Below, piece after piece: positions 34,760 through 43,071 of a DNA stretch of 64,000 nucleotides. The stretch is taken from positions 1 through 64,000 of the forward strand of contig JACRJO010000030.1 in assembly GCA_016219985.1 (NCBI GenBank), given 5' to 3'. How positions within the stretch are numbered: position 1 is the first letter of the stretch; every line of letters begins with the position of its first letter. The notes beneath the pieces were generated by a model that ran no database searches, was not told the origin of the DNA, and saw only the letters and a list, made by a program, of their open reading frames with translations. The DNA comes from Sphingobacteriales bacterium (GTDB taxonomy: Bacteria > Bacteroidota > Bacteroidia > Chitinophagales > Chitinophagaceae). Position numbers and translations under genes: made by a program.

Positions 34760-36105
34760 TCAGGCTGTTGTTTCGGTTTGATGGTCACTTTTACTAACTG
34801 GATCCGGTTATTATCCGCCTGCATGATGGCAAATTCAAAATCCCCGGAAGGGATCACCCAGTCCACCGTGGGCAGCTCCCCGGCCAGTTCCAGCACCAGT
34901 CCGGCAAGGGATTCACTCTCTCCCTTGATATCATCAAAGGTATTCATCGGGATCTTCATGATCCGGCACATATCATGGATCATGATCTTTCCCTCAAAAA
35001 TATAATTGTAGTCATCCAGTTTATAACTGTCGCTTTCCTCCTCATCAAATTCATCCCGGATATCCCCGATCACTTCTTCCAGGATATCTTCCATGGTTAC
35101 AATCCCGCTGGTACCTCCAAACTCATCCACTACCACGGCAAAATGGATCCGCTTTTGCTGAAATTCTTTCAGCAGGTCTTCGATCAGTTTGGGCTCGGGT
35201 ACAAAATACGGTTGCCGTATCAGGGAATGCCAGTCAAAATTCCCGGCTTCGTTCAGGTAAGGGATCAGGTCCTTGGTATTCAGGATCCCCACCACTTCAT
35301 CGAGACTGTCTTTATATACGGGCAATCTTGAATAATGAAGTTCCTCCACCCGCCTGATCAGTTCGGGAAATGCCGCATTGTAACTGATGCCACTTACATA
35401 CAAGCGGTTCCGCATGATCTGCTTTACCGAAATGTTCCCGAATTTCACCACTCCCTTCATAATGCTCTTCTCCTCGGGAGAGGCTTCTTCATCGCTTTTG
35501 ATATCAATGGCTTCATCCAGTTCCTGCATGGTCAGCATATCGCTTTTATCCGCCCCCACCCTTTTGCCGATCCCGTCTGCCAGCCTGACGATCCATTTAC
35601 TCAACCGCCGTAAAAGCAGGTGAAGGCCTTCCACCAGGAAAGACACATCATAGGCAAAGCGCAGGTTGTTCTGCGTGGCCCATACCTTGGGAAGTATCCG
35701 CCCGATAAAAACCAGGACGATCACAATCACCATCACTTTGATCAGTAACTCCAGTAAGGATCCCAGCCTGGCAAAATTAATCAGTTCAGAAAGCAGAAAA
35801 TTGGAGAGTACAATGATGCTGATGTTCACAAAAGTACCCGCAATGAGCAGGGAGGCGTACACTTCCTTGGGTTCTTCCAGCAGGGATACAATCCGCCTTG
35901 CTGATGCATGCTGCTTGGTCTTCAGCATGTTCAGGTCTTTCTTATTCAGGGAGAACAAGGCCACTTCCGAACCGGAGATGGCGAATGTAATGAGCAGTAA
36001 GATGAGCAGGGCAACCGCCAAAAAAGTAGTTCCCTGCATATTCACCGACAACAGGTAAAGATGGAGGCGATCAGTTATTGAAATAATGTCCGGATGAATT
36101 TCCAA
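34756..36105 (-). CDS. gldE: Gliding motility protein GldE, CNNM/CBS domain
   Basis: Encodes 449 residues. A DUF21 membrane domain with three to four helices (about 24-190) is followed by two CBS motifs (about 215-335) and a C-terminal transporter-associated domain (about 355-440). It resembles CorC/CNNM ion-transport proteins. The frame begins at TTG 36105; an ATG 22 codons on (MQGTTFLAV) is an alternative start. The order ssb-gldE-gldD is conserved in Bacteroidota, which supports the name. Its role in gliding may be indirect. Confidence 0.93.
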   Translation of the reverse strand: MEIHPDIISITDRLHLYLLSVNMQGTTFLAVALLILLLITFAISGSEVALFSLNKKDLNMLKTKQHASARRIVSLLEEPKEVYASLLIAGTFVNISIIVLSNFLLSELINFARLGSLLELLIKVMVIVIVLVFIGRILPKVWATQNNLRFAYDVSFLVEGLHLLLRRLSKWIVRLADGIGKRVGADKSDMLTMQELDEAIDIKSDEEASPEEKSIMKGVVKFGNISVKQIMRNRLYVSGISYNAAFPELIRRVEELHYSRLPVYKDSLDEVVGILNTKDLIPYLNEAGNFDWHSLIRQPYFVPEPKLIEDLLKEFQQKRIHFAVVVDEFGGTSGIVTMEDILEEVIGDIRDEFDEEESDSYKLDDYNYIFEGKIMIHDMCRIMKIPMNTFDDIKGESESLAGLVLELAGELPTVDWVIPSGDFEFAIMQADNNRIQLVKVTIKPKQQPE

Positions 36106-36214
36106 TGCAATGGGTTTTGTTTAGGATCTGCGCTACGGTCAGCAGGCAGAAAAACCGGCAGCCACCAGTGCCTGCCGTTAATAGCGGCAAAGGTATTGTA
36201 TTTACGGTTTATGA

Positions 36215-36640
36215 TTAAAAGGGAAGGCTCTCAGAAGGGTCTCCCAGGGGGGTGTCATGCCCGCCCATTCCTTCCGGCCCTCCTGTTTCACCGGGGGGAG
36301 GTGCATCCATTTTTTTGTCCAGCATGATGAGGTTGTCCCCCACCACTTCGGTGGCAAATTTCCGGTTCCCGTCCTTATCATCCCAACTGCGGGTGCGCAG
36401 TCTTCCTTCAATATAGACCAGGCTGCTTTTGTGCAGGTATTTCTGTGCCAGTTCTGCCAACCCCCTCCATAGCACCACGGTATGCCATTCGGTCTGGGAA
36501 ACCAGCTTGCCGGTACGGTCCTTGAATGTTTCCGTGGTGGCCAGCGGGAACTTGGCAACCGCAATATTGCCTTCGAGGTGCTGTACATCGGGGTCTTTCC
36601 CCAGGTTTCCAATCAGCATGACTCTGTTTACGCCTCTCAT
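36215..36640 (-). CDS. ssb: Single-stranded DNA-binding protein
   Basis: Encodes 141 residues from ATG 36640 (MRGVNRVMLIGNLGKDP); the frame is open upstream but that part is not SSB-like. The OB fold has TETFKDRTGKLVSQTEWHTV and YLHKSSLVYIEGRLRTRSW, then a short Gly/Pro-rich linker and a weakly acidic tip ending in ESLPF, which should contact repair and replication partners. It lies between mutY and gldE. Confidence 0.96.
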   Translation of the reverse strand: MRGVNRVMLIGNLGKDPDVQHLEGNIAVAKFPLATTETFKDRTGKLVSQTEWHTVVLWRGLAELAQKYLHKSSLVYIEGRLRTRSWDDKDGNRKFATEVVGDNLIMLDKKMDAPPPGETGGPEGMGGHDTPLGDPSESLPF

Positions 36641-36735
36641 ACATTTATTCTTTTGGTTAGAAAATCGTCTAAGGGCTGGAACCGTCTTAAAGTTAATTCC
36701 TTTTTTCAGCCGGAACAACAAAAAAGGGGCCGGGT

Positions 36736-37836
36736 TTAACGCTGGCGGGGGGACAGCGCTTTTTCATGTGCCAGGTACTGGCGGATCAGTCCCGGGAAAC
36801 TGAATTTCCCCAGTTGTTTCTTTTTAACCCATTGCCAGTCCGGCTCACCCACCGGTTGTTCCGACAGCTGCAATTCAACAAACATCCCTTGTACCAGCTG
36901 GTGTGAAAGTTGTTGCCTGAAATACCGGGGTTCCCTGCAGGCGATTTTATTTTTTTTGTCCACCCATTTCTTTGCTGCAATGGCTTCCAATAGTTTTTCC
37001 GGGCTGATTTTTTTATTTGTTTCAATCATCGGGAACTCAAAAAGACCCTGCCAGATATCATTCCCGCTCCTGCGGCGAAGCGCCAGCCGGTCATTGTACA
37101 CCGGGATAATAAAATTCAGCCACCGCACGCGGATACGGATCTTTTTTGACTTAAGCGGCAATTCACTGACCCGTCCCCCCCGGAAAGCCACACATTTTTT
37201 CCTGAATAAACAGGAAGCACAAAGCGGTGCCGCCGGCTTGCAAACAACTGCACCGAAATCCATGATCGCCTGGTTATACAGCCCGGGTTGCCCGGGATCC
37301 AGTAAATCTTCTGCCAGCCGGTTAAACATCTTTTTTCCTGCTGTGGAATCCGTGGGTGTATCGATCCCGAAATAACGGCTGAGCACCCGGTACACATTTC
37401 CATCCACCACGGCATGCGGCAATTGAAAGGCGAAGGAAGAAATGGCGGCAGCCGTATAGGGACCGATCCCTTTCAGGCTGAGGATCGCTTTATAGGTATC
37501 GGGAAAATGTCCTGCTTTTTCTTTCGTGATATACCGGGCAGTGGTCAGCAGGTTTCTGCATCGTGAATAATATCCCAGCCCTTCCCAGCATTTGAACACT
37601 TTCTCATCCGGCGCGGCAGCCAGTTTACGGATATTCGGAAATGTTTTGATAAAGCGGTTATAATAATCAAGCCCCTGTTCCACCCGGGTTTGCTGAAGGA
37701 TGATCTCGCTGATCCAGATGCGATAAGGATCCTTTTCCCCCTTCCAGGGCATCACCCGGCTATTTTCCCCGGCGTTCCATTCGAGGAGTCCCTTTGTAAA
37801 GGCTTTTTTTAAGGAGGAGGAGGGATTCGAATTCAT
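36736..37836 (-). CDS. mutY: A/G-specific adenine glycosylase
   Basis: Removes adenine opposite 8-oxoguanine. The 366 residues show the HhH-GPD core with catalytic glutamate E44 in SEIILQQT and aspartate D145 in VVDGNV, the 4Fe-4S ligands C199, C206, C209 and C215, and a C-terminal NUDIX-like domain for 8-oxoG recognition (FIIPVYNDRLALRRRSG). It starts at ATG 37836 and heads the minus-strand run to the deacetylase, divergent from HU. Confidence 0.97.
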   Translation of the reverse strand: MNSNPSSSLKKAFTKGLLEWNAGENSRVMPWKGEKDPYRIWISEIILQQTRVEQGLDYYNRFIKTFPNIRKLAAAPDEKVFKCWEGLGYYSRCRNLLTTARYITKEKAGHFPDTYKAILSLKGIGPYTAAAISSFAFQLPHAVVDGNVYRVLSRYFGIDTPTDSTAGKKMFNRLAEDLLDPGQPGLYNQAIMDFGAVVCKPAAPLCASCLFRKKCVAFRGGRVSELPLKSKKIRIRVRWLNFIIPVYNDRLALRRRSGNDIWQGLFEFPMIETNKKISPEKLLEAIAAKKWVDKKNKIACREPRYFRQQLSHQLVQGMFVELQLSEQPVGEPDWQWVKKKQLGKFSFPGLIRQYLAHEKALSPRQR

Positions 37837-37939
37837 GAAAAGGGGGGCTTTTGCCGGTTATTTGGGCTAAATATCCGGGATTTCCGGAAACTGCCCCGGT
37901 CCGGTTGAAAAAAATATTTCTATTTAGTTGACTATCATA

Positions 37940-37947
37940 TAATTTTG
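37940..37947 (+). promoter_or_regulatory. Possible -7 element of the HU promoter
   Basis: TAATTTTG matches TAnnTTTG exactly, 39 bases before the HU ATG. No TTG lies at the right distance; a TTC is at 37918-37920, 19 bases upstream. Confidence 0.4.
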
Positions 37948-37986
37948 TCATAAATTGGTCTTGTAAACCACTAAACCCTTCAAAAA

Positions 37987-38307
37987 ATGAGAAAAGCCGA
38001 CCTGGTAAATCAGATTTCTGAAAAAACAGGCATACCCAAGGTAGATGTGCTTGTTACTCTTGAGACTATGTTTAAAGAAGTAAAAGACACTCTTGCCGGT
38101 GGCGAAAATATTTACATACGTGGCTTTGGCAGCTTTATTACAAAGAAGAGAGCTGCAAAGATCGGCCGTAATATCAAGAAGAATATTGCCGTACATATAC
38201 CGGAGCATTATATTCCTGCCTTTAAGCCGGCCAAGGAGTTTGTTGCTGAAGTCAAAAAACTCAAAGAACCCAAGCCTGATGCTGGTCCCGGGGAAGAAGT
38301 AGAATAG
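37987..38307 (+). CDS. HU/IHF-family DNA-binding protein
   Basis: Encodes 106 residues. The fold is clear: RKADLVNQISEKTGIPK, then GENIYIRGFGSF before the DNA-binding arm (RAAKIGRNIKKN), ending with a proline- and glutamate-rich tail. The protein bends DNA as a dimer in the nucleoid. It is longer than HU of E. coli (90 residues), as many Bacteroidota forms are. It is divergent from mutY. Confidence 0.96.
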   Translation: MRKADLVNQISEKTGIPKVDVLVTLETMFKEVKDTLAGGENIYIRGFGSFITKKRAAKIGRNIKKNIAVHIPEHYIPAFKPAKEFVAEVKKLKEPKPDAGPGEEVE

Positions 38308-38388
38308 TATTCCGCTTAAATAATCCTTCCGCATTTAACCTCATATCGGGGCGTTTGAGGTACTTTTGCATCCAGAAATTTTTGATTT

Positions 38389-39273
38389 GTGAAGAAACCT
38401 CAATGGATCACCCTCGCCGCTGCCGTATTACTGACAGCCCTTATTTTTTTGTTTGTCAGGACCGTTCCGGTAAAGAAAGCGTCAATTGCTACTGGTAACC
38501 AGCAACATAATGAAACCAAGGGTCCTGCCAACGGACCCGGGCTTTCTCCTATTTCCATCGATACCATCCTGCTGATGGCGAAAAAGGAGTTAAAACCGGC
38601 TCAATTGACCTGGTTAAATACCCTGGAAAACTCGATTACCCGGGGGGATGTAAAAGCTCAGCAACTGAGTGTTTATCACCAGCTTTCCCATTTCTGGAAA
38701 GATACGGCCCGGATCTTTGAGCCCTATGCCTGGTATGAGGCCGAAGCTTCCAGATTGGAAAATTCCGAAAAAAGCCTGACCTTTGCAGCCCGCTTATTTT
38801 TGGATGCCCTGCAAAATGATGATTTGATGAGCCGGCGGCAGTGGAAAGCTTTGCAGGCCAAAGATTTGTTTGAGCGTTCTTTGAAGATTAACCCGGAAAA
38901 TGATTCCGCCAAAGTTGGGCTGGGCGCCTGTTATCTTTTTGGAAATATCTCCTCCACGCCGATGGAAGGGATCCAAAAGATCATGGAAGTGGTGCAGAAA
39001 GACAGCAACAACGTGTTTGCGCAGCTGACCCTGGCAAAGGGTTCCCTGCTTTCCGGGCAATTTGAGAAAGCGATCACCCGTTTAGAGAAAGTGATTCAGC
39101 TGCAGCCGGGAAATATGGAAGGCTACCTGCTGATGGCTGAGCTCTACGAGCGGAAACAGGAATACAAAAACGCGGTCAGCTGGTACCAGAGAAGCCTTCC
39201 GGTGATTCAGCAACCCGAGATCAGGGCCGCCGTAAGCCAGCGGATTGAGGACCTGAAAAAAGAGGATAAGTAA
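38389..39273 (+). CDS. Membrane-anchored TPR protein
   Basis: Encodes 294 residues from GTG 38389. One N-terminal membrane helix (about 5-24) is followed by a linker and TPR units, clearest at LFERSLKINPENDSAKVGLG, AITRLEKVIQLQPGNMEGYL and AVSWYQRSLPVIQQPEIRA. TPRs bind partner proteins; the topology suggests a periplasmic location. It lies between HU and RNase G, in a conserved Bacteroidota neighbourhood as far as I remember. Confidence 0.85.
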   Translation: MKKPQWITLAAAVLLTALIFLFVRTVPVKKASIATGNQQHNETKGPANGPGLSPISIDTILLMAKKELKPAQLTWLNTLENSITRGDVKAQQLSVYHQLSHFWKDTARIFEPYAWYEAEASRLENSEKSLTFAARLFLDALQNDDLMSRRQWKALQAKDLFERSLKINPENDSAKVGLGACYLFGNISSTPMEGIQKIMEVVQKDSNNVFAQLTLAKGSLLSGQFEKAITRLEKVIQLQPGNMEGYLLMAELYERKQEYKNAVSWYQRSLPVIQQPEIRAAVSQRIEDLKKEDK

Positions 39274-39308
39274 ACTTATTATAAACAAGAATTTAAATTT
39301 ATTTGATT

Positions 39309-39404
39309 ATGCCTTGTGGTAAAAAAAGGAAGCGTCATAAAATTGCGACGCATAAGCGTAAAAAAAGACTGAGAAAGAACCGTCATAAGAAGAGGAACAA
39401 GTAA
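39309..39404 (+). CDS. Tiny highly basic protein, 31 residues, bS22/COX24-like
   Basis: ATG at 39309 to TAA at 39402-39404. The product begins MPCGKKRKRHK and is almost half lysine and arginine, with a long helix-forming stretch (HKRKKRLRKNRHKKRNK). I recall very similar proteins annotated as AURKAIP1/COX24-domain proteins, the group that includes the small ribosomal protein bS22 of mycobacteria. A ribosomal role is therefore likely but not shown. It lies 35 bases after the TPR gene. Confidence 0.75.
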   Translation: MPCGKKRKRHKIATHKRKKRLRKNRHKKRNK

Positions 39405-39408
39405 GTCA

Positions 39409-39488
39409 TGAGTCGATAGTCATTAGTCGATAGTTGTACCCTTGGGTGTTTTGACTACAGACTAATGACTACTGGCTACCGACTATTT
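39409..39488. repeat. Imperfect inverted repeat between the basic protein and RNase G
   Basis: The block agtcgatagtcattagtcg (about 39412-39430) is close to the inverse of cagactaatgactactggct (about 39457-39476), forming an imperfect hairpin. Similar words (tactaactaccgactactaa) recur at 63262-63280. The element appears to be a dispersed intergenic repeat. The rest of the gap to RNase G (39489-39632) shows nothing more. Confidence 0.55.
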
Positions 39489-39632
39489 TCAGTTCACCGG
39501 TTGTTTCGCCGTATACGTTTGCACCACTCCGAATTAGCCCGCAAATATCCTACAGGTACAACCCCGCATTCCATACGGATTCCTGGCAACTGGTGTTTAC
39601 AGCACTAAGGTGTTTCATTTATGTAAGCTGTA

Positions 39633-41186
39633 ATGAACAAAGAACTAATTATTAATGCGGCTCCCCAGGGCGTCGAAATTGCCCTGCTGGAGGATAAAAA
39701 GCTGGTAGAACTGCATAGCGAAAAAAGCGATGCCCGTTTTGCCGTGGGAGACTTATACCTGGGCAAGGTCAAGAAGCTGATCCCCGGGCTGAATGCGGCA
39801 TTTGTGGATGTGGGTTTTGAAAAAGACGCTTTCCTGCACTATACCGACCTCAGCCCCTATGCCAAATCCCTGCTGAAGTTCACCAGCATGTGTATGAACG
39901 ATAAGTCGGAGCATGGACTGGATTTCGGCAAATTCACCATCGAACCGGAAATTGTTAAAACCGGGAAGATCAATGAAGTGCTGGGCGGCAAGCCGCATAT
40001 CCTGGTGCAGATCCTGAAAGAGCCCATCGCGGCCAAAGGACCCCGGCTGAGCTGCGAGATCTCCCTGCCCGGGCGCTTTGTGGTACTCACCCCCTTCAAT
40101 GATATTGTAGCCGTATCGAGGAAGATCCATTCTTCCGAGGAGAGAAAGCGCCTGCAAAAGATCGTGGAAGCGATCAAATCAAAAAATTTCGGGGTGATCG
40201 TACGGACGGCTGCGGAAGGCAAAAACACCGCGGAACTGCACGAGGACCTCTCCGCCCTGGTGGATATGTGGAAGACGATCCAGACCAACCTCAGGGGGGC
40301 GGTGGCGCCGGCTAAAATTCTGAGCGAGCAAACCAAGACCACGAGTATCCTGCGCGACCTTCTCAATGAAGATTTCAATAAGATCGTGGTAAACGATAAA
40401 AATATCTTCGCGGACACCAAGAACTATATCCAGCGGATTGCCCCCGAAAAGGCAGATATCATTTCCTTCTACCAGAACGGCTCCCCCATTTTTGATTCCT
40501 TCGGGATCACCAAGCAGGTAAAATCCTCCTTTGGGAAAACGGTGAATCTCAACAGCGGCGCCTACGTGATCATTGAGCATACGGAAGCCCTCCATGTGAT
40601 TGATGTGAACAGCGGTTATAAAAGTGTCAGCAATAACCAGGAGCAGAATGCCATGGAGACCAACCTGGAAGCAGCGGAAGAAATCGCCCGCCAGTTACGG
40701 CTGCGCGACCTGGGAGGGATCATTGTCGTTGACTTCATTGATATGAAGCTGCCGGACAATAAGCGGAAGCTGGTGGAGAAAATGGAAGAATTTATGAGTA
40801 CCGACCGGGCCAAACACGCGGTGCTGCCGATTTCCAAATTCGGGCTGATGCAGATCACCCGGCAGCGGATGAAGCCGGAAGTGAATATCAATACCCAGGA
40901 AGTATGCCCGAGCTGTAATGGTACCGGCAAGATCTCTTCCACCCTCCTGCTGGAAGATGATATAGAAAAGAATTTAAGCTACCTGATCACCCATAAGAAT
41001 GGCAACCTGAAACTGGTGGTGCACCCGATCCTTTATTCCTACCTGACCAAGGGCTGGTTCTGGAAAACGAAGATGGCCAACTGGAACCGGAAGTTCGGGC
41101 AGAAGACAAGGCTCGGGCAGGACAGCAACTATCACCTGACCGAATACAAATTCTTCGACCAGCACGACGAGGAAATCAAGATGTAA
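39633..41186 (+). CDS. rng: Ribonuclease E/G family protein
   Basis: Encodes 517 residues. An S1 domain (LYLGKVKKLIPGLNAAFVDVG) is followed by the RNase H-like and DNase I-like catalytic parts with the acidic residues in HVIDVNSG and VVDFIDM, and the zinc-link CPSCNGTGK. It matches RNase G more than RNase E, as there is no long C-terminal scaffold. It processes rRNA and degrades mRNA. Transcription probably ends at the hairpin at 41203. Confidence 0.95.
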   Translation: MNKELIINAAPQGVEIALLEDKKLVELHSEKSDARFAVGDLYLGKVKKLIPGLNAAFVDVGFEKDAFLHYTDLSPYAKSLLKFTSMCMNDKSEHGLDFGKFTIEPEIVKTGKINEVLGGKPHILVQILKEPIAAKGPRLSCEISLPGRFVVLTPFNDIVAVSRKIHSSEERKRLQKIVEAIKSKNFGVIVRTAAEGKNTAELHEDLSALVDMWKTIQTNLRGAVAPAKILSEQTKTTSILRDLLNEDFNKIVVNDKNIFADTKNYIQRIAPEKADIISFYQNGSPIFDSFGITKQVKSSFGKTVNLNSGAYVIIEHTEALHVIDVNSGYKSVSNNQEQNAMETNLEAAEEIARQLRLRDLGGIIVVDFIDMKLPDNKRKLVEKMEEFMSTDRAKHAVLPISKFGLMQITRQRMKPEVNINTQEVCPSCNGTGKISSTLLLEDDIEKNLSYLITHKNGNLKLVVHPILYSYLTKGWFWKTKMANWNRKFGQKTRLGQDSNYHLTEYKFFDQHDEEIKM

Positions 41187-41202
41187 AAAAATAGTACAAA
41201 AG

Positions 41203-41234
41203 AAAAGGCTGTTACAGATGAGTGACAGCCTTTT
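41203..41234 (+). terminator. Intrinsic terminator of rng
   Basis: AAAAGGCTGT (41203-41212) pairs with ACAGCCTTTT (41225-41234), and a run of eight T follows from 41231. It is a textbook terminator 16 bases after the rng stop. Confidence 0.85.
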
Positions 41235-41350
41235 TTTTATCATCAATCACCGGGAACTAAGAAAGGGAACGCATAGAAAATTCACCCGCGCTCTTTTCAT
41301 TTCTGCAGCTTAATACGCATATCGCCGGTCTCCTGCATTCTTTCGCTTAC

Positions 41351-41386
41351 ATAAAAGCTGCCCTGTATAAACGGGGCAGCTTTTAT
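41351..41386. terminator. Bidirectional-looking terminator between rng and susD
   Basis: ATAAAAGCTGCCC (41351-41363) pairs perfectly with GGGCAGCTTTTAT (41374-41386) over a 10-base loop. T-rich tracts lie on both sides (a run of seven T near 41390 on plus), so it may end susD from one side and readthrough from rng on the other. Confidence 0.8.
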
Positions 41387-41411
41387 TATTTTTTTGATAT
41401 GACCAATCCGT

Positions 41412-43052
41412 TTACTGTTTCGGATTTACCACGGCGGCACTTCCCGCAGCAGGCGGGTTGTAGGTCAGTTCATTACCGGGTACATCCCAGTAATCAAGAT
41501 AATTATATTCAATCGTGGCGTTGGTGCTGACTGCACCGGTATTCTTCAATGCCACACAACCGGTACGTCCGCCTCCCTGGGCAATCGCATCGATCACTTT
41601 CCAGCGGCGGGCATCATAGAATGAAATACCACGGAAGGCGCAGACAATACGGCGTTCCCTTCTCAGTTCTTCCTTGGCCTGGGCCAATGTGAGACCGGTA
41701 CCCGAAACAGCAGCCAATTCTGCACCCTGCGCATCACGGATCGCATCGATAATAGCCAGTCCCTGGTCGATCTGTCCGGTATAAATCAGCGCTTCCGCCT
41801 TCATTAGTTCATTTTCTTCATAATCACCAGCCAGGTGCATTTCATATTCACCTACAGAGGTGTTTGCAAAGATGGCCACACCGGAAAGACCGGTACCGCC
41901 ATCTTTCAGTGCCCAACGGGTAAAATGGGCATTGCCGCGGTCAGCCTGCCCCAGGTAGGGTGTACCCTGCACGCAGTTCTGGGCTTTACGCTGGTCACCG
42001 GCTTTGAATTCCTGTACCCAGCGCTCACTTAATTTGTACGTGGCTCCACCGGGAATATTGGACTGGGTTCTTCCCATGATCAGCTGTGAGGCGGTGAACA
42101 GGTCACCCCGCGCATCTGTACGAAGCGTGAAGATATTATCATCCTCGGCAATACCTGCATTGGCTAATGTCAGCACACTGTTCCAGTCGGCCGGGGTCAT
42201 CGCAGTAACCGTTTTATTCACCAGCAGGTTACGGGCTTTCATTGTACTGACGTTGCGGGCCAGCATAGCGGGAGTGGGCGCAGCACCTTTACCCACCTGG
42301 CAGAAAGCAGGAATGATTTTTTCCCAGGTAGCCACAAATTCACCGGCATCTGGCGCGCCATTAGCTGCCTGGACTGCCTTATCAAAATTCGAATTGGCTT
42401 CCGTAATAATGGCTTCCTTGGTAACATAGTTGCCATTGGTTTGCAGGTAGTCATTGTTGATCAGGCCGGCATAGTAGATGGAGCCGATCCGGCTGTACGC
42501 AAACCCCTTCCACCAATAAGCCCAGGCCTTGATGGCTGCTTTTTTGGAAGCCGCATCGCCGCTCAGGGATACGGATTCCACTTTTTCCAGGATCAGGTTG
42601 CAGGAGCTGATCAGGCTATACATATAGGCCCACTCGTAAAACAGGAAGTTATTTCCTGCCTGCTGGTTGGTATTGGCCTGCCGGATCAGGGCGATCTGTT
42701 TATTCGGCGAGTTGGGGTTTAATACCACGGATGCATCATCATGCACCACTTTCTCCGGGCAGCCCATCTGGTTGATAAAGGCATTCGCCGCATCGGCCCC
42801 AATTACATCGGCCATCAGTTCATGAAAGCCGGTTGCGCCGCTCCAGAAAGGCCCGTATACACCATCCGTATACTTTAGAGTTTTAAAGCCGTTAATATAA
42901 ACGCCACCGGTAGCATAACTGATAATTCCGGATTCACTGTTTAGCGAAGCAGGAGAGGGTGTGTTAGGATTCGCTGTGGCCAGTTCCTTCTTACAGCCGG
43001 ATACAAAAAACCCGGCAGCTACAATCAGGATAAATAATTTATTAGACTTCAT
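41412..43052 (-). CDS. SusD/RagB-family outer-membrane lipoprotein
   Basis: Encodes 546 residues with a lipobox (FFVSGC, cysteine 20). The chain shows the helical SusD layout with an N-terminal part that holds TPR-like helices and a C-terminal part with LRRERRIVCAFRGISFYDARRW, a family hallmark. It is the surface lid of a SusCD importer that binds a glycan or other nutrient. It follows susC by 19 bases. No glycoside hydrolase, sulfatase or regulator is next to the pair, so the substrate cannot be inferred. Confidence 0.95.
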   Translation of the reverse strand: MKSNKLFILIVAAGFFVSGCKKELATANPNTPSPASLNSESGIISYATGGVYINGFKTLKYTDGVYGPFWSGATGFHELMADVIGADAANAFINQMGCPEKVVHDDASVVLNPNSPNKQIALIRQANTNQQAGNNFLFYEWAYMYSLISSCNLILEKVESVSLSGDAASKKAAIKAWAYWWKGFAYSRIGSIYYAGLINNDYLQTNGNYVTKEAIITEANSNFDKAVQAANGAPDAGEFVATWEKIIPAFCQVGKGAAPTPAMLARNVSTMKARNLLVNKTVTAMTPADWNSVLTLANAGIAEDDNIFTLRTDARGDLFTASQLIMGRTQSNIPGGATYKLSERWVQEFKAGDQRKAQNCVQGTPYLGQADRGNAHFTRWALKDGGTGLSGVAIFANTSVGEYEMHLAGDYEENELMKAEALIYTGQIDQGLAIIDAIRDAQGAELAAVSGTGLTLAQAKEELRRERRIVCAFRGISFYDARRWKVIDAIAQGGGRTGCVALKNTGAVSTNATIEYNYLDYWDVPGNELTYNPPAAGSAAVVNPKQ

Positions 43053-43071
43053 AATAGTTTAGTTTGATATG

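Noticed and set aside
34157..36105. A complete gliding or type IX secretion locus
   Set aside because: Only gldD and gldE are present; the rest of the machinery is not in the window.
37820..37836. GGATTCGAATTC, resembling a tRNA T-arm
   Set aside because: It lies within the mutY start codons and no acceptor stem, D-arm or anticodon arm can be drawn around it. No tRNA is seen in the window.
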